Positions 23,545 to 31,478 of a DNA stretch of 33,631 bases are shown here, piece after piece. Source of the DNA: Dehalococcoidia bacterium UBA3254 (GTDB lineage Bacteria; Chloroflexota; Dehalococcoidia; Dehalococcoidales; UBA3254); the NCBI GenBank assembly GCA_002362735.1, contig DEUU01000378.1, positions 1-33,631 of the forward strand, in the 5' to 3' direction. Numbering within the stretch: position 1 is the stretch's first letter; each line of letters opens with the position of its first letter. A program made the translations under genes and the position numbers. The notes below the pieces were generated by a model that did no database searches, had not been told where the DNA came from, and was given only the letters and a program-made list of their open reading frames with translations.

Positions 23545-23991
23545 TTATTCGGCTTTTGTTCCTCGTGCGCCCACGATAAACTGGGTGGAAGTACCTTCAG
23601 CAAATACCTCACCCTGCTTATTTTTCAAAGTGGCTTTAGTCTCAATCAAACGTTTAGTTTGTTTGGTAACGGTACAGCTTATGACATAGGTTTGCCCGAT
23701 GGGCACCATCTGCCGGAACCTGACCTGCATTCTGGCGGTCACGTTATTGGTCCCGGCGAACATTGCCACCCAGCCCATGGCCTCATCCAGTACACAGGCG
23801 GTAATACCCCCGTGAAGGTAGCCTGACCAACCCTGAAGGTTCTCCCCCGGGGAAAATTCAGCAGTGGCTGTCCTGGTTTCTTCGTCCCACTCGAACTCCA
23901 GCTTAAGACCGATGGGGTTGGCTTTGCCGCAACCAAAACAATAATCATATTCTTTGGGAGGAGTGATATCCAGTTTAGGCCAATTTTTCAT
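23545..23991 (-). CDS. PaaI-like hotdog-fold thioesterase
   Basis: A 148-residue single-hotdog protein predicted to hydrolyse an acyl-CoA thioester. The core motif is GYLHGGITACVLDEAMGW, where HGG and the Asp/Glu pair form the usual active site. The N-terminal YDYCFGCGKANPIGLKL segment with CxxC is common in a clade of this family. AGAGGAAAG lies just before the ATG. It sits between tsaB (14-base gap) and the HAD gene. The natural substrate is unknown; phenylacetyl-CoA is typical only of true PaaI. Confidence 0.88.
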   Translation of the reverse strand: MKNWPKLDITPPKEYDYCFGCGKANPIGLKLEFEWDEETRTATAEFSPGENLQGWSGYLHGGITACVLDEAMGWVAMFAGTNNVTARMQVRFRQMVPIGQTYVISCTVTKQTKRLIETKATLKNKQGEVFAEGTSTQFIVGARGTKAE

Positions 23992-24005
23992 CTTTCCTCT
24001 CTAAT

Positions 24006-24689
24006 TCAAGCTTTTTTGCGTTCAGTGATGGGTGGCTTTCTCAAGTAAAGCGGTTGAAGCGTCGCCACGTCATCAAAACTACCCGATGCCTGACGCTGCC
24101 AGCCGAGCTCAGCCAGATAAGCTGCCCGCCTTAATTGACCGGCGGGAGTAGAAATAATAGCCCTGGTTTTTAAGAGCTTTTTAATCTGCAAAATGGTCGC
24201 CTCGTCAAATTCGCCGCAGATAATGGTCTTTTCTTTTATTTCTTTGACCAGGGCTTTTACAGTGGTCAACTGCTCCGAAGCAATCTGAGTCCAGCCTTTC
24301 CGCGCTCTTTTTTGATATCTGGCAGAGGCTATTTCTTCCCTTCCGGCATTTTGAACTACGCATACCGGTAGCCCGGTTTCCGCATGCTGATAGGCGGTCG
24401 CTTCCAGGGTTCCGATTCCGATAATAGGTATCCCCAAACTGAAAGCCAGTCCTTTGGCGGCGCTTACTCCCACCCGCAGGCCGTTGAAGCTTCCCGGCCC
24501 TCTGGCCACGAAAATACAGTCTGCCGACTTAATATCCTGGCCGGCTTTGTCCAGGAGAAAATCCAGACGGGGATAAAGCTCCACCGTATGATTTTGGCCA
24601 CAGCGCCAGGTTAATTCAGCTAATATTTTGTGATCCTTTGATAGGGCGAGGCTGGCAACGTCCGTGGAAGTGTCTATAGCAAGCTGCAT
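24006..24689 (-). CDS. tsaB: tRNA threonylcarbamoyladenosine protein TsaB
   Basis: Inactive ASKHA-fold partner of TsaD in making t6A37 of ANN-decoding tRNAs; 227 residues. The N-terminal MQLAIDTSTDVASLAL, the NHTVELYP segment and GPGSFNGLRVGVSAAKGLAF are diagnostic. It follows the tsaE stop by one base, so it is translationally coupled. The third complex member, tsaD, is not in the window. Confidence 0.95.
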   Translation of the reverse strand: MQLAIDTSTDVASLALSKDHKILAELTWRCGQNHTVELYPRLDFLLDKAGQDIKSADCIFVARGPGSFNGLRVGVSAAKGLAFSLGIPIIGIGTLEATAYQHAETGLPVCVVQNAGREEIASARYQKRARKGWTQIASEQLTTVKALVKEIKEKTIICGEFDEATILQIKKLLKTRAIISTPAGQLRRAAYLAELGWQRQASGSFDDVATLQPLYLRKPPITERKKA

Positions 24690-24690
24690 T

Positions 24691-25167
24691 CTAACCTTTC
24701 TTAATGAGTGGTCTCAATTGATTGAGAAGCTTTTCGTATCTCTTCCCGGAAGGAATTAACTTGAAACTTCGATCACTTTCACTCAAATAATTTATTTTAA
24801 TCATTAAATAATCAGCGGGCAAGGCGCCTAGACCCTTTTCCGCCCATTCAATCACACAAATCCCCTGCCCACAGAAGTAATCATCTAATCCTAGATCGGT
24901 CACCTCTTCAATTCGGTCGAGCCGGTAGAGGTCGATGTGATAAAGCGGCAGCCTGCCTCTAATCTCCCTCATGAGGACGAAGGTCGGGCTAAGGGCAAAT
25001 TCCTGGCTGCCCAACCCCCAGGCTATACCCTGTGTAAGGGTAGTCTTGCCAGCGCCAAGATTACCGCTTAGCAGGTAGATGTCACCAGGCTGTGACAACT
25101 CACCAAGCTTTACTCCCAGCTCGCGAGTCTCTTCCGGACTATGAGTCGTTACATTTAAAGATTTCAT
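24691..25167 (-). CDS. tsaE: tRNA threonylcarbamoyladenosine ATPase TsaE
   Basis: Small P-loop ATPase that drives the t6A-forming TsaBD complex; 158 residues, normal length. Walker A is SGNLGAGKTTLTQG; SPTFVLMREI, the HIDLYRL segment and IEWAEKGLGALP are typical. It comes directly before tsaB. Between it and thiL is a 45-base gap with a weak 7-base hairpin (AAAGTCT / AGACTTT, 25187-25209). Confidence 0.95.
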   Translation of the reverse strand: MKSLNVTTHSPEETRELGVKLGELSQPGDIYLLSGNLGAGKTTLTQGIAWGLGSQEFALSPTFVLMREIRGRLPLYHIDLYRLDRIEEVTDLGLDDYFCGQGICVIEWAEKGLGALPADYLMIKINYLSESDRSFKLIPSGKRYEKLLNQLRPLIKKG

Positions 25168-25212
25168 TATGTAGAATTGTTTAATTAAAGTCTGTACCTG
25201 TTAGACTTTGAT

Positions 25213-26238
25213 TTACGACTTTATCCCGCCGCTCTTAAAGTGGTCCCACCCTGTTTGATCGGCTCTTAAATGTTTTCCTTCTTCATTTATCAGAACAACC
25301 TGACCGGTGTTTTCTGCCACGATTTCACCAATAATATTCACTGGACAGGCGGCCGCTTTACGCACTCTTTCTATTATGCCGGGTCGAGCGGTGAACAGCA
25401 ATTGATAGTCCTCCCCACCAGAAAGAGCCATTTCAAAGGATCTGTCACCGAAAACCTTTTTTACCTCTGCTCTGATGGGAAGTCGCTCTACTTGAATCAC
25501 GGCTCCGGTGCGGCTGGACTGGCAAACATGTCCAAGGTCCGCCAGCAGACCATCGCTGATGTCAATGCAGGTATTCACTCCCATCTCTACCAGCAGCCGT
25601 CCTTCCATTAATCGCGGTTCCGGCCTGGCAAAAGCCTGGCTCAGGCAATCGGCTGAGGCAGCATCCAGTTGTTTCTTACCGGTCAGCATGTTCAAGCCGG
25701 CGGCGGCAGTGCCCAACCAGCCCGTTACGGCAATTCTATCCCCAGGCTTCGCAGACGAGCGGGTAAGGTATTTCCCTTCCGGATTTCCTGTTTTTCCAAG
25801 GACATTTACATCCACAAAAATCATCGGAGAGCCGCTCATATTGCCGCCCACGATGGCGGTACCGGAAAGCTTTGCCAGTTTAAGCATTCCCCGATACAGA
25901 GAGACCACGTTTTCTACCTCCGTATGCGGAGGAATTCCCAGAGATACTAAAGCGTACTGAGGGATACCGCCCATCGAAGCTATATCACTGAGGTTTACCG
26001 CGAGGGATTTCCAGCCCAGGTCTTCCCATGATATCAGGTCCAAATTAAAGTGGATGCCTTCCACCTGACAGTCTACTTTAGCCAGCTGGTTTGAGGTAAT
26101 TCCCTTCCAGACGGCGCAGTCGTCCCCGATCCCCGCCAGAAGATTTTTCCAGGATTCAGCCTTACCATCCCTGGATTCCTCGATCATTTTAGCTACTTTA
26201 TCGATCAGGCCGAACTGGCCCAGTTCTGAAACCTTCAT
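25213..26238 (-). CDS. thiL: Thiamine-monophosphate kinase ThiL
   Basis: Phosphorylates thiamine phosphate to the active cofactor thiamine pyrophosphate; 341 residues, normal. GIGDDCAVW carries the Mg/ATP-binding Asp pair near residues 41-42; AVNLSDIASMGG, GGNMSGSP and CIDISDGLLADLGH are family landmarks. thiL next to tsaE-tsaB is a common arrangement. The start has no Shine-Dalgarno but an extended -10 box ends eight bases upstream, so a leaderless mRNA is predicted. No thiamine riboswitch is visible. Confidence 0.95.
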   Translation of the reverse strand: MKVSELGQFGLIDKVAKMIEESRDGKAESWKNLLAGIGDDCAVWKGITSNQLAKVDCQVEGIHFNLDLISWEDLGWKSLAVNLSDIASMGGIPQYALVSLGIPPHTEVENVVSLYRGMLKLAKLSGTAIVGGNMSGSPMIFVDVNVLGKTGNPEGKYLTRSSAKPGDRIAVTGWLGTAAAGLNMLTGKKQLDAASADCLSQAFARPEPRLMEGRLLVEMGVNTCIDISDGLLADLGHVCQSSRTGAVIQVERLPIRAEVKKVFGDRSFEMALSGGEDYQLLFTARPGIIERVRKAAACPVNIIGEIVAENTGQVVLINEEGKHLRADQTGWDHFKSGGIKS

Positions 26239-26246
26239 CGGTTGAA

Positions 26247-26255
26247 ATTATAACA
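26247..26255 (-). promoter_or_regulatory. Extended -10 promoter, predicted leaderless start of thiL
   Basis: Minus strand TG-T-TATAAT ending eight bases before the thiL ATG, inside the 28-base gap after the methyltransferase gene. No good -35 is seen. Confidence 0.6.
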
Positions 26256-26266
26256 CAAATAGCCGC

Positions 26267-27124
26267 TTACCTCTTCTCAGCTATAAGCGCGAAGCTCTTT
26301 ACTTTGCCTTTCAGCATGGCGTTTTTAATGGACTTTCTGGCTCTCAGGAAAGTCCGGATCTCTTTTAACTCGTCATGAGCGATCGCCGAGATGAATTCCC
26401 TGATCAAAGGCCGTTTTACCAGCGAAAAGTTGATATCCCAGGTCTGGATGGTTTTGTCAGTAATATCCGAGTCGAAAACCATTTGGTAACCGGTCTCAAT
26501 CAACCACTGGACATAATTATCGTGCGAATACATTCCGGCCAGGACCATTTCTTCAGTCACGCGCTGGATATCCAGATCATTTTTTGGATTGTTAATCTTA
26601 TCATCTATCATCCAATCATAAATGATCAGATTTCCGTTTTCTTTCAGGAATCTTTGAGCTGATTTGAAAAAACCTTTCTGGTCCGAAAAGTGGGTGAGGG
26701 CTGCCACCACCCAAATTACATCAAACGGGTCTCTGAATTCCATGTTTTCCGCATTCATCAAGTAGAAAGAAGAATCTACCTTTTGCTGTCTGGCCAGTCT
26801 TCGTGCTATTTCGAGCTGCACAGGGCTGATGGTAATTCCTACTGTGGCTGCTCTCATGTTTTTAGCTAACCAGATAGAACTTCCTCCTACGCCACAGCCG
26901 ACATCCAAAATTCGGATACCGTTTTCAATTCCGGCTTTTTTCGCCAGAAACCTGATCAGCTCTACCTGGGCTTCTTCCCTGGATTCTTTTCCAGTGGCAT
27001 AGTAGCCATCGTGAATATTAGCCCCAAATATTTTGACATAATGTGAAGACCCGGCATCATAAAAATTCTTTACCCTTTCAACGATGGGTGATGGCGTTAA
27101 ATCCGGGGTAGTTTTGGTTTTCAC
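26267..27124 (-). CDS. Class I SAM-dependent methyltransferase (tocopherol-methyltransferase-like)
   Basis: A 285-residue methyltransferase. The SAM site is ILDVGCGVGGSSIWLAK (motif I, about residues 74-90), with GITISPVQLEIARRLA as motif II; NAENMEF and FDVIWVVAALTHF are later motifs. The N-terminal YDAGSSHYVKIFGANIHDGYY is the phrase seen in gamma-tocopherol and sterol/cyclopropane-type methyltransferases, which act on hydrophobic substrates. The real substrate is unknown. The start is GTG at 27124 with GGAGGAG 11-13 bases upstream. It is divergent from rubrerythrin across 90 bases. Confidence 0.85.
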   Translation of the reverse strand: MKTKTTPDLTPSPIVERVKNFYDAGSSHYVKIFGANIHDGYYATGKESREEAQVELIRFLAKKAGIENGIRILDVGCGVGGSSIWLAKNMRAATVGITISPVQLEIARRLARQQKVDSSFYLMNAENMEFRDPFDVIWVVAALTHFSDQKGFFKSAQRFLKENGNLIIYDWMIDDKINNPKNDLDIQRVTEEMVLAGMYSHDNYVQWLIETGYQMVFDSDITDKTIQTWDINFSLVKRPLIREFISAIAHDELKEIRTFLRARKSIKNAMLKGKVKSFALIAEKR

Positions 27125-27176
27125 AGGATTAGATTCTCCTCCATTTTCATGATATAAAAATAATGGACTATCAGGC

Positions 27177-27208
27177 TATAATAGTATATGAAAAAAAATT
27201 GACGGAGG
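27177..27208 (+). promoter_or_regulatory. -10 box and Shine-Dalgarno of rubrerythrin
   Basis: TATAAT at 27177-27182 and GGAGG at 27204-27208, six bases before the ATG. The -35 region is A-rich with no close match. Confidence 0.6.
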
Positions 27209-27214
27209 TTAATA

Positions 27215-27718
27215 ATGCCTAATACCAATGATAATTTACAGTCAGCTTTTGCCGGAGAGAGTCAGGCTAGTAGAAAATATTTATATTTTTCCGAGAAAGC
27301 AGATCAGGATGGTCAACCGCGGATCGCTAAATTATTCCGCGCCGCTTCGGAAGCAGAGACAATCCACGCCAGAAATCATCTCAATGCCATGAACGGAATT
27401 GGGTCAGTAGCGGACAACCTGAAGGAAGCAATCGAGGGCGAGCATTATGAATTCACGAACATGTATCCGGGATTCATTGATGAGGCTAACAAAGAAAAAA
27501 ATAATAAAGCCGGACAGAGCTTCATCTGGGCTAATAAAGTGGAGCAAATTCATCACAGCCTTTACCAGCAGGCTTTAAAAGACCTTGAAGAAGGGAAAAA
27601 GACAGCAGTCAAACCCTTTTATGTTTGTCAGAGATGTGGGAATACGGTCGAGGGTGAAGCCCCGGATAAATGCCCGGTGTGCGGCGCTCCAAAGACGATG
27701 TTTAAGATGATAGATTAG
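27215..27718 (+). CDS. Rubrerythrin
   Basis: Non-heme di-iron peroxidase of anaerobes that reduces hydrogen peroxide; 167 residues. The N-terminal four-helix ferritin-like domain holds Glu ligands in AFAGESQAS, EAETIHARNH, EFTNMYP and EQIHHSLY. The C-terminal rubredoxin domain has CQRCG and CPVCGAP around one Fe(Cys)4 site. This is the small stand-alone form with a C-terminal rubredoxin. Single gene with its own promoter. Its 3' end overlaps the convergent tRNA nucleotidyltransferase gene by 17 bases. Confidence 0.96.
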   Translation: MPNTNDNLQSAFAGESQASRKYLYFSEKADQDGQPRIAKLFRAASEAETIHARNHLNAMNGIGSVADNLKEAIEGEHYEFTNMYPGFIDEANKEKNNKAGQSFIWANKVEQIHHSLYQQALKDLEEGKKTAVKPFYVCQRCGNTVEGEAPDKCPVCGAPKTMFKMID

Positions 27719-28973
27719 CAGCCTCACTCATTTGCTTTACCAGTTTGATTTCGTCTTCTCTGGTTTTCGCTTTCGCATCCAGCCGGGCTTCGCGGAGAGA
27801 TTCCAGAATTTCTCTAAGGCGGGGCCCGGAGTCAATGCCCAGAGTTTTTAAATCATCACCGGTTAAAGCGGTCTGGACGCGGCACAATCTGTTCAAATAT
27901 AATTCAATACGCCGCCTGACCTGATAGGATTCGCTTGCGATCAGATTAGCCAGAATTGCATTTTGGGTGAAACGGTGAAGGATATGATAAATCCGGCTCG
28001 GCGCCAGCTCCGGTTTAGCGAGTTCCTTAAGCTCAGTTTTTAATTCGAGAGTCTCCTGTAAAGTCTGAGCAATTGTGCGGGGAAATTTTAGATAGGTTAT
28101 AAAGTCCCGCAAGTCCGCTGGATTTAACCGATATATCAGGAATGCCAGGTATAGCTCCTGGGGCGGGCAATACGGCTGCATAATTCCACGCGCCTTGACC
28201 ATTTTTTTAACTGTCAGATCGTCGGTTTTCATCGCGGGACACATTTTTGCCAGTATCCCCAGCTCATCTGCCCTTAAAAGGACCTTCTCCGGCTTTTCTT
28301 CTTCCAGACACAATTCGAGCTCATGTCGGATGCGGTCGCCGCTAATGGTATCCAGATACCCGAGGTCTTTTTTAAGTAAGTCGAGGGTATGCCTTTCAAT
28401 CTTGAAGTCCAACCGCTGCTCGTAGCGGACTGCCCGCCAAATGCGCGTAGCGTCATCTCTAAAGCTGTAATCATGCAATATCCGGATCCGGCGGCGCTCT
28501 ATATCTTCCTGACCTTTGTATAGGTCGATTAACTCTCCATAACGCGGTGGGTCCAGGCAAACCGCCATAGCATTGATACTAAAGTCACGACGGATTAAAT
28601 CGCTTTGAATGTCGCAATAAATTTGTACATCGGGTAAAGATCCAGGTTTTTCGTAGGACTCAGCCCGGGCACTGGCAATATCTACGGTCCATTTATCCCA
28701 TCTGATCTTGGCCGTATTAAAACGGCTGTGAGCGATGACTTTGCCGTTTTTTTCTTTAGCCAGAGCTTCGGCCAACGGAATAGCCTCACCTTCGATCACT
28801 AAATCAAGATCCAGGTTCGCCCGTTCGAGTAAAATATCTCTGACGACTCCGCCTACCAGGTATAATTTCTGGCTTTTTACAGCCGCCATTTCGCCGGCCA
28901 GCCGCATAAATTCAACCAGTTCACCTGGCACCTGTCTTTTTATTTCACTGGCTAGATTCATTGTTTTGATCAT
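27702..28973 (-). CDS. cca: tRNA nucleotidyltransferase (CCA-adding / poly(A) polymerase family, class II)
   Basis: Adds or repairs the 3' CCA end of tRNAs; 423 residues. The head domain has LVGGVVRDILL and the metal-binding DLDLVIEG; RRDFSINAMAVCL and the DDATRIWRAVRYEQRLDF neck follow. No HD phosphohydrolase domain is evident after the neck; the C-terminus is helical. I cannot separate a full CCA-adding enzyme from a split A-adding or CC-adding one, and a second homologue elsewhere would change the reading. No Shine-Dalgarno; an extended -10 box ends nine bases before the ATG, so a near-leaderless mRNA is predicted. Confidence 0.92.
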   Translation of the reverse strand: MIKTMNLASEIKRQVPGELVEFMRLAGEMAAVKSQKLYLVGGVVRDILLERANLDLDLVIEGEAIPLAEALAKEKNGKVIAHSRFNTAKIRWDKWTVDIASARAESYEKPGSLPDVQIYCDIQSDLIRRDFSINAMAVCLDPPRYGELIDLYKGQEDIERRRIRILHDYSFRDDATRIWRAVRYEQRLDFKIERHTLDLLKKDLGYLDTISGDRIRHELELCLEEEKPEKVLLRADELGILAKMCPAMKTDDLTVKKMVKARGIMQPYCPPQELYLAFLIYRLNPADLRDFITYLKFPRTIAQTLQETLELKTELKELAKPELAPSRIYHILHRFTQNAILANLIASESYQVRRRIELYLNRLCRVQTALTGDDLKTLGIDSGPRLREILESLREARLDAKAKTREDEIKLVKQMSEAANLSS

Positions 28974-28982
28974 TTGCCGCTA

Positions 28983-28991
28983 ATTATATCA
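28983..28991 (-). promoter_or_regulatory. Extended -10 promoter of the tRNA nucleotidyltransferase gene
   Basis: Minus strand TG-A-TATAAT ending nine bases before the ATG at 28973. A GGAGG lies upstream of the box and so outside the predicted transcript. Confidence 0.6.
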
Positions 28992-29132
28992 CATAACCTC
29001 CATCTATATTATCCACTATTTTAGATTTAGATTGTTTCCGTTTCAGATCATTTATAAAAAAACTCGGATAGCCTTTTTATTTCTTTTATTATAATCTCTA
29101 CTTAAGATTTTTAACTTCAAATATTAAATTCT

Positions 29133-29361
29133 CTCTTACCACCAGGGTCTTTTCATTATTGTCGTTACGAGGAGCGTGGCGACGAAGTAATCTCCCGACT
29201 CTGGCTGGGGGATTGCTTCGGAGAGAGAAAAGATCCTCGCAAAGACGGATTGAATACCGTGGAAAGGTCCGAGGGCAAGCTCTCGCCACGACAGATTATC
29301 ACCGCTTTCGCGGGGAATATAACAATGAAGCCCGAAAATCAATAGATTCCGCTCTTACCAC
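29133..29361. repeat. 10-base direct repeats flanking the REP-like region
   Basis: CTCTTACCAC occurs at 29133-29142 and again at 29352-29361 in the same orientation, with the REP-like block between them. It could be a target-site duplication of an inserted non-coding element about 209 bases long, but no terminal inverted repeats are visible, so chance is possible. Confidence 0.4.
29161..29292. repeat. REP-like extragenic palindrome, degenerate
   Basis: The outer arms GTCGTTACGAGGA (29161-29173) and TCCTCGCAAAGAC (29234-29246) are inverted repeats matching at 11 of 13 positions. The inner arms CGAAGTAATC (29183-29192) and GATTGCTTCG (29211-29220) match at 9 of 10. A second partial copy lies on the minus strand (29279-29292, reading GTCGTGGCGAGAGC). 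The wording GTCATTGCGAGGAGC...GACGAAGCAATCTCC is that of widespread extragenic palindromes, here with several mutations. Confidence 0.65.
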
Positions 29362-29389
29362 AGCTCGATTAGTTATGTCACCCGGTGTC

Positions 29390-29398
29390 TGATATAAT
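29390..29398 (+). promoter_or_regulatory. Extended -10 promoter, predicted leaderless start of the VUT gene
   Basis: TG-A-TATAAT ending seven bases before the ATG at 29406, with no Shine-Dalgarno between. Confidence 0.65.
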
Positions 29399-29405
29399 AT
29401 TTTTG

Positions 29406-30122
29406 ATGAAAGAATACAAGTTTTTTACCGTAGTAACCGCTGTTTTTGTCGCGGTGCTGATCATATCAAACATCGCTTCCAGCGCTAAATGGGTGTCTCT
29501 TGGCCCTTTTTCCTTCGACGCGGGTACAATTTTGTTTCCTATCAGTTACATCTTCGGGGATATCCTGACCGAGGTGTACGGATACCGTAAGTCCAGACAG
29601 GTAATCTGGATAGGATTTGCCTGTTCCATTTTAATGGCAGTCGTATTTGTCATCATAGGAGCCTTACCAGCAGCCAACGGTTGGAACAATCAGGAGGCTT
29701 ACGATAAAATCTTCAGTACTACTCCCAGACTGGTACTGGGAAGTCTGATAGCCTATTTTGCCGGTGAATTTTCCAACTCCTATGTCCTCGCTAAAATGAA
29801 AATCTTTACCCGGGGGCGATGGCTTTTTACCAGGACTATCGGATCGACTATTGTCGGCGAAAGCCTGGATTCAGTGCTGTTCACTTTCATCGGGTTCGCT
29901 GGAATATTGCCCATGAGTACTTTGATAGCCGGAATGGTCTCAAATATCGTTTTTAAAATAGGCTTTGAAGCTCTGGCGACCCCTGTTACCTATGCCCTTG
30001 TAAAATTCCTCAAAAAGAATGAAAAGTCGGATATGTACGATTATAAAACGAATTTCAACCCATTTATAGAACTCTGGAATGCCCGGCCCGGTTTCATTAA
30101 TTCCACGCGCGAGAATGATTAA
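29406..30122 (+). CDS. VUT-family (YhhQ-like) queuosine precursor transporter
   Basis: Integral membrane protein, 238 residues, with about six helices. SYIFGDILTEVYGYRKSRQVIW and the later NSYVLAKMKIFTRGRWLFTRTIGSTIVGESLDS are diagnostic for the VUT family. Members import queuosine precursors (preQ0, preQ1 or queuine) used to modify tRNA wobble bases. No queuosine gene or preQ1 riboswitch lies nearby, so the exact ligand is inferred. The frame extends to a GTG at 29385, but that lies upstream of the -10 box, so ATG 29406 is chosen. It is followed after two bases by the Nudix gene. Confidence 0.9.
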   Translation: MKEYKFFTVVTAVFVAVLIISNIASSAKWVSLGPFSFDAGTILFPISYIFGDILTEVYGYRKSRQVIWIGFACSILMAVVFVIIGALPAANGWNNQEAYDKIFSTTPRLVLGSLIAYFAGEFSNSYVLAKMKIFTRGRWLFTRTIGSTIVGESLDSVLFTFIGFAGILPMSTLIAGMVSNIVFKIGFEALATPVTYALVKFLKKNEKSDMYDYKTNFNPFIELWNARPGFINSTREND

Positions 30123-30124
30123 AA

Positions 30125-30547
30125 ATGCCTGCAGAACATTCAGCTGGAGCGATCGTTTTCAGAAAGGAAGGAGACAAAGTATTTTATCTTCTTCTGCATT
30201 ACGAGGAAGGACACTGGGGGTCCCCTAAAGGACACATCGAAAATAATGAAACTATTGAAGAGACCGCCAGCAGGGAAATTCGGGAAGAGACAGGTCTTAC
30301 AGACATCCGCTTTTTCGACGGTTTTAAGGAACACAATCACTATTTCTTTACCAGTCAACACAAGAGGATATTTAAGACCGTGACTTTTCTGCTGGCAGAA
30401 ACTTTTTCCAAAGAAATCCGGGTTTCCTGGGAGCATACCGGATTTACCTGGCTTACTTACCCGGAAGTCCTGGAAAAAGTTACCTTTGATGATGAGAAAA
30501 AACTATTCCAAAAGGCTCACCAGCTTATTTCAGGCAAGAACTTGTAA
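30125..30547 (+). CDS. Nudix hydrolase, Ap4A pyrophosphatase-like
   Basis: A 140-residue cytoplasmic hydrolase. A complete Nudix box starts GHIENNETIEET and ends REIREETGL, matching the GX5EX7REUXEEXGU pattern. The preceding HSAGAIVFR, YLLLHYEEGHWGSPKGH and the later FKTVTFLLAE match bis(5'-nucleosyl)-tetraphosphatases (asymmetrical), which clear stress dinucleotides such as Ap4A. The ATG is two bases after the VUT stop, so the genes are co-transcribed. The 3' end overlaps the convergent diguanylate cyclase gene by 23 bases. Confidence 0.9.
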   Translation: MPAEHSAGAIVFRKEGDKVFYLLLHYEEGHWGSPKGHIENNETIEETASREIREETGLTDIRFFDGFKEHNHYFFTSQHKRIFKTVTFLLAETFSKEIRVSWEHTGFTWLTYPEVLEKVTFDDEKKLFQKAHQLISGKNL

Positions 30548-31460
30548 TAGTCATCATTTCCCTGTTTACAAACCGGTTGCGTCCGGCCTTTTTGGCCTCA
30601 TAGAGCAAATCATCGGCAAAGTGAATGAGATCGGATTGAGTGCAGAGCTCCGAGGGTATAGTCGTTGCAGCTCCGATGCTCAGCGTAACATAAGGCTCTA
30701 TTCCGGAGTAGGCGTGAGGAATATTAAGCAGTTTTACTTTCTCCCTGATACGTTCCGCGATCAAAGCAGCCGCTTTATTATCCGTCTCCGGTAAGAGATA
30801 GGTGAATTCATCTCCACCATAGCGGGCCAGAAGGTCTCCAGACCTGCGTGCCGCTCCACCAATTCCTTTCGCCAGTTGACAGAGACATTCATCTCCGGCC
30901 AGATGACCGTAATGATCATTAAATGCCTTAAAACAATCTATGTCCATCATCAAGAGTGAAAGAGTAGTCTGCAAGCGCTTTCCGCGGCGCCATTCATTGT
31001 TTAAAGCTTCATCGAAACGTCTCCGGTTGGCAACACCAGTCAAACCGTCGATCGTGGAAAGGGCTTTCAAAGAGTCCCGGTAACGCTTCAGTTCAAGATG
31101 GTTACGAACCCGGGATAGTACAATCGAAGGACGGACCGGTTTGGTAATATAGTCGACAACTCCCGAATTAAATCCTTTGGATTCATCTTCCTCATGGTCC
31201 ATGGCTGTGACGAAGATAACAGGAATGTCCCGGGTCTTTTCTTCAGACTTCAATCGAGAGCAAACTTCATAACCGTCCATCCCCGGCATGATAACGTCAA
31301 GTAATATTAAATCCGGCACCTCTTTAACGGCAATATCAATTGCATCTTTGCCATTGGCGGCGAATAAAATCTCATAGTCGTTTCCCAGCACCCCATTTAA
31401 AATTTCAATATTCGAGACGATGTCATCCACGATCAGAATGACTTCTTTCTTATTAACCAT
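30525..31460 (-). CDS. Response regulator with receiver and GGDEF (diguanylate cyclase) domains
   Basis: A 311-residue PleD/WspR-like protein. The receiver domain (about 5-122) has acidic pair Asp12/Asp13, phospho-acceptor Asp55 (LILLDVIMPGMDG), Thr85 (FVTA) and Lys107 (TKP). The GGDEF domain (about 135-300) has an intact active site RYGGDEF (215-219) and the inhibitory I-site RxxD (RSGD, 206-209) five residues before it. It should therefore make cyclic di-GMP with product feedback. AGAGGTGG lies just before the ATG. It follows the hybrid kinase after 18 bases and is very likely its output partner. No EAL or HD-GYP domain is in the window. Confidence 0.95.
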   Translation of the reverse strand: MVNKKEVILIVDDIVSNIEILNGVLGNDYEILFAANGKDAIDIAVKEVPDLILLDVIMPGMDGYEVCSRLKSEEKTRDIPVIFVTAMDHEEDESKGFNSGVVDYITKPVRPSIVLSRVRNHLELKRYRDSLKALSTIDGLTGVANRRRFDEALNNEWRRGKRLQTTLSLLMMDIDCFKAFNDHYGHLAGDECLCQLAKGIGGAARRSGDLLARYGGDEFTYLLPETDNKAAALIAERIREKVKLLNIPHAYSGIEPYVTLSIGAATTIPSELCTQSDLIHFADDLLYEAKKAGRNRFVNREMMTITSSCLK

Positions 31461-31478
31461 TTTTCCACCTCTAATTAT

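Larger units (their letters stand above)
28992..29389. other. Non-coding region with REP-like repeats
   Basis: About 400 bases without a supported gene. The left part (28992-29130) is very AT-rich with no clear signal. The centre holds the REP-like palindrome (29161-29292), flanked by a 10-base direct repeat. The right end holds the VUT promoter. Short reading frames here follow the palindrome and are not believed. Confidence 0.6.

Noticed and set aside
25187..25209. Hairpin between thiL and tsaE as a terminator
   Set aside because: The 7-base stem is AT-rich with a 9-base loop and no proper T-run; with only 45 bases between the genes, read-through is more likely.
28992..29389. CRISPR array or tRNA in the 400-base gap
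   Set aside because: The repeats are inverted and irregular, there are no evenly spaced direct repeats, and no cloverleaf could be traced.
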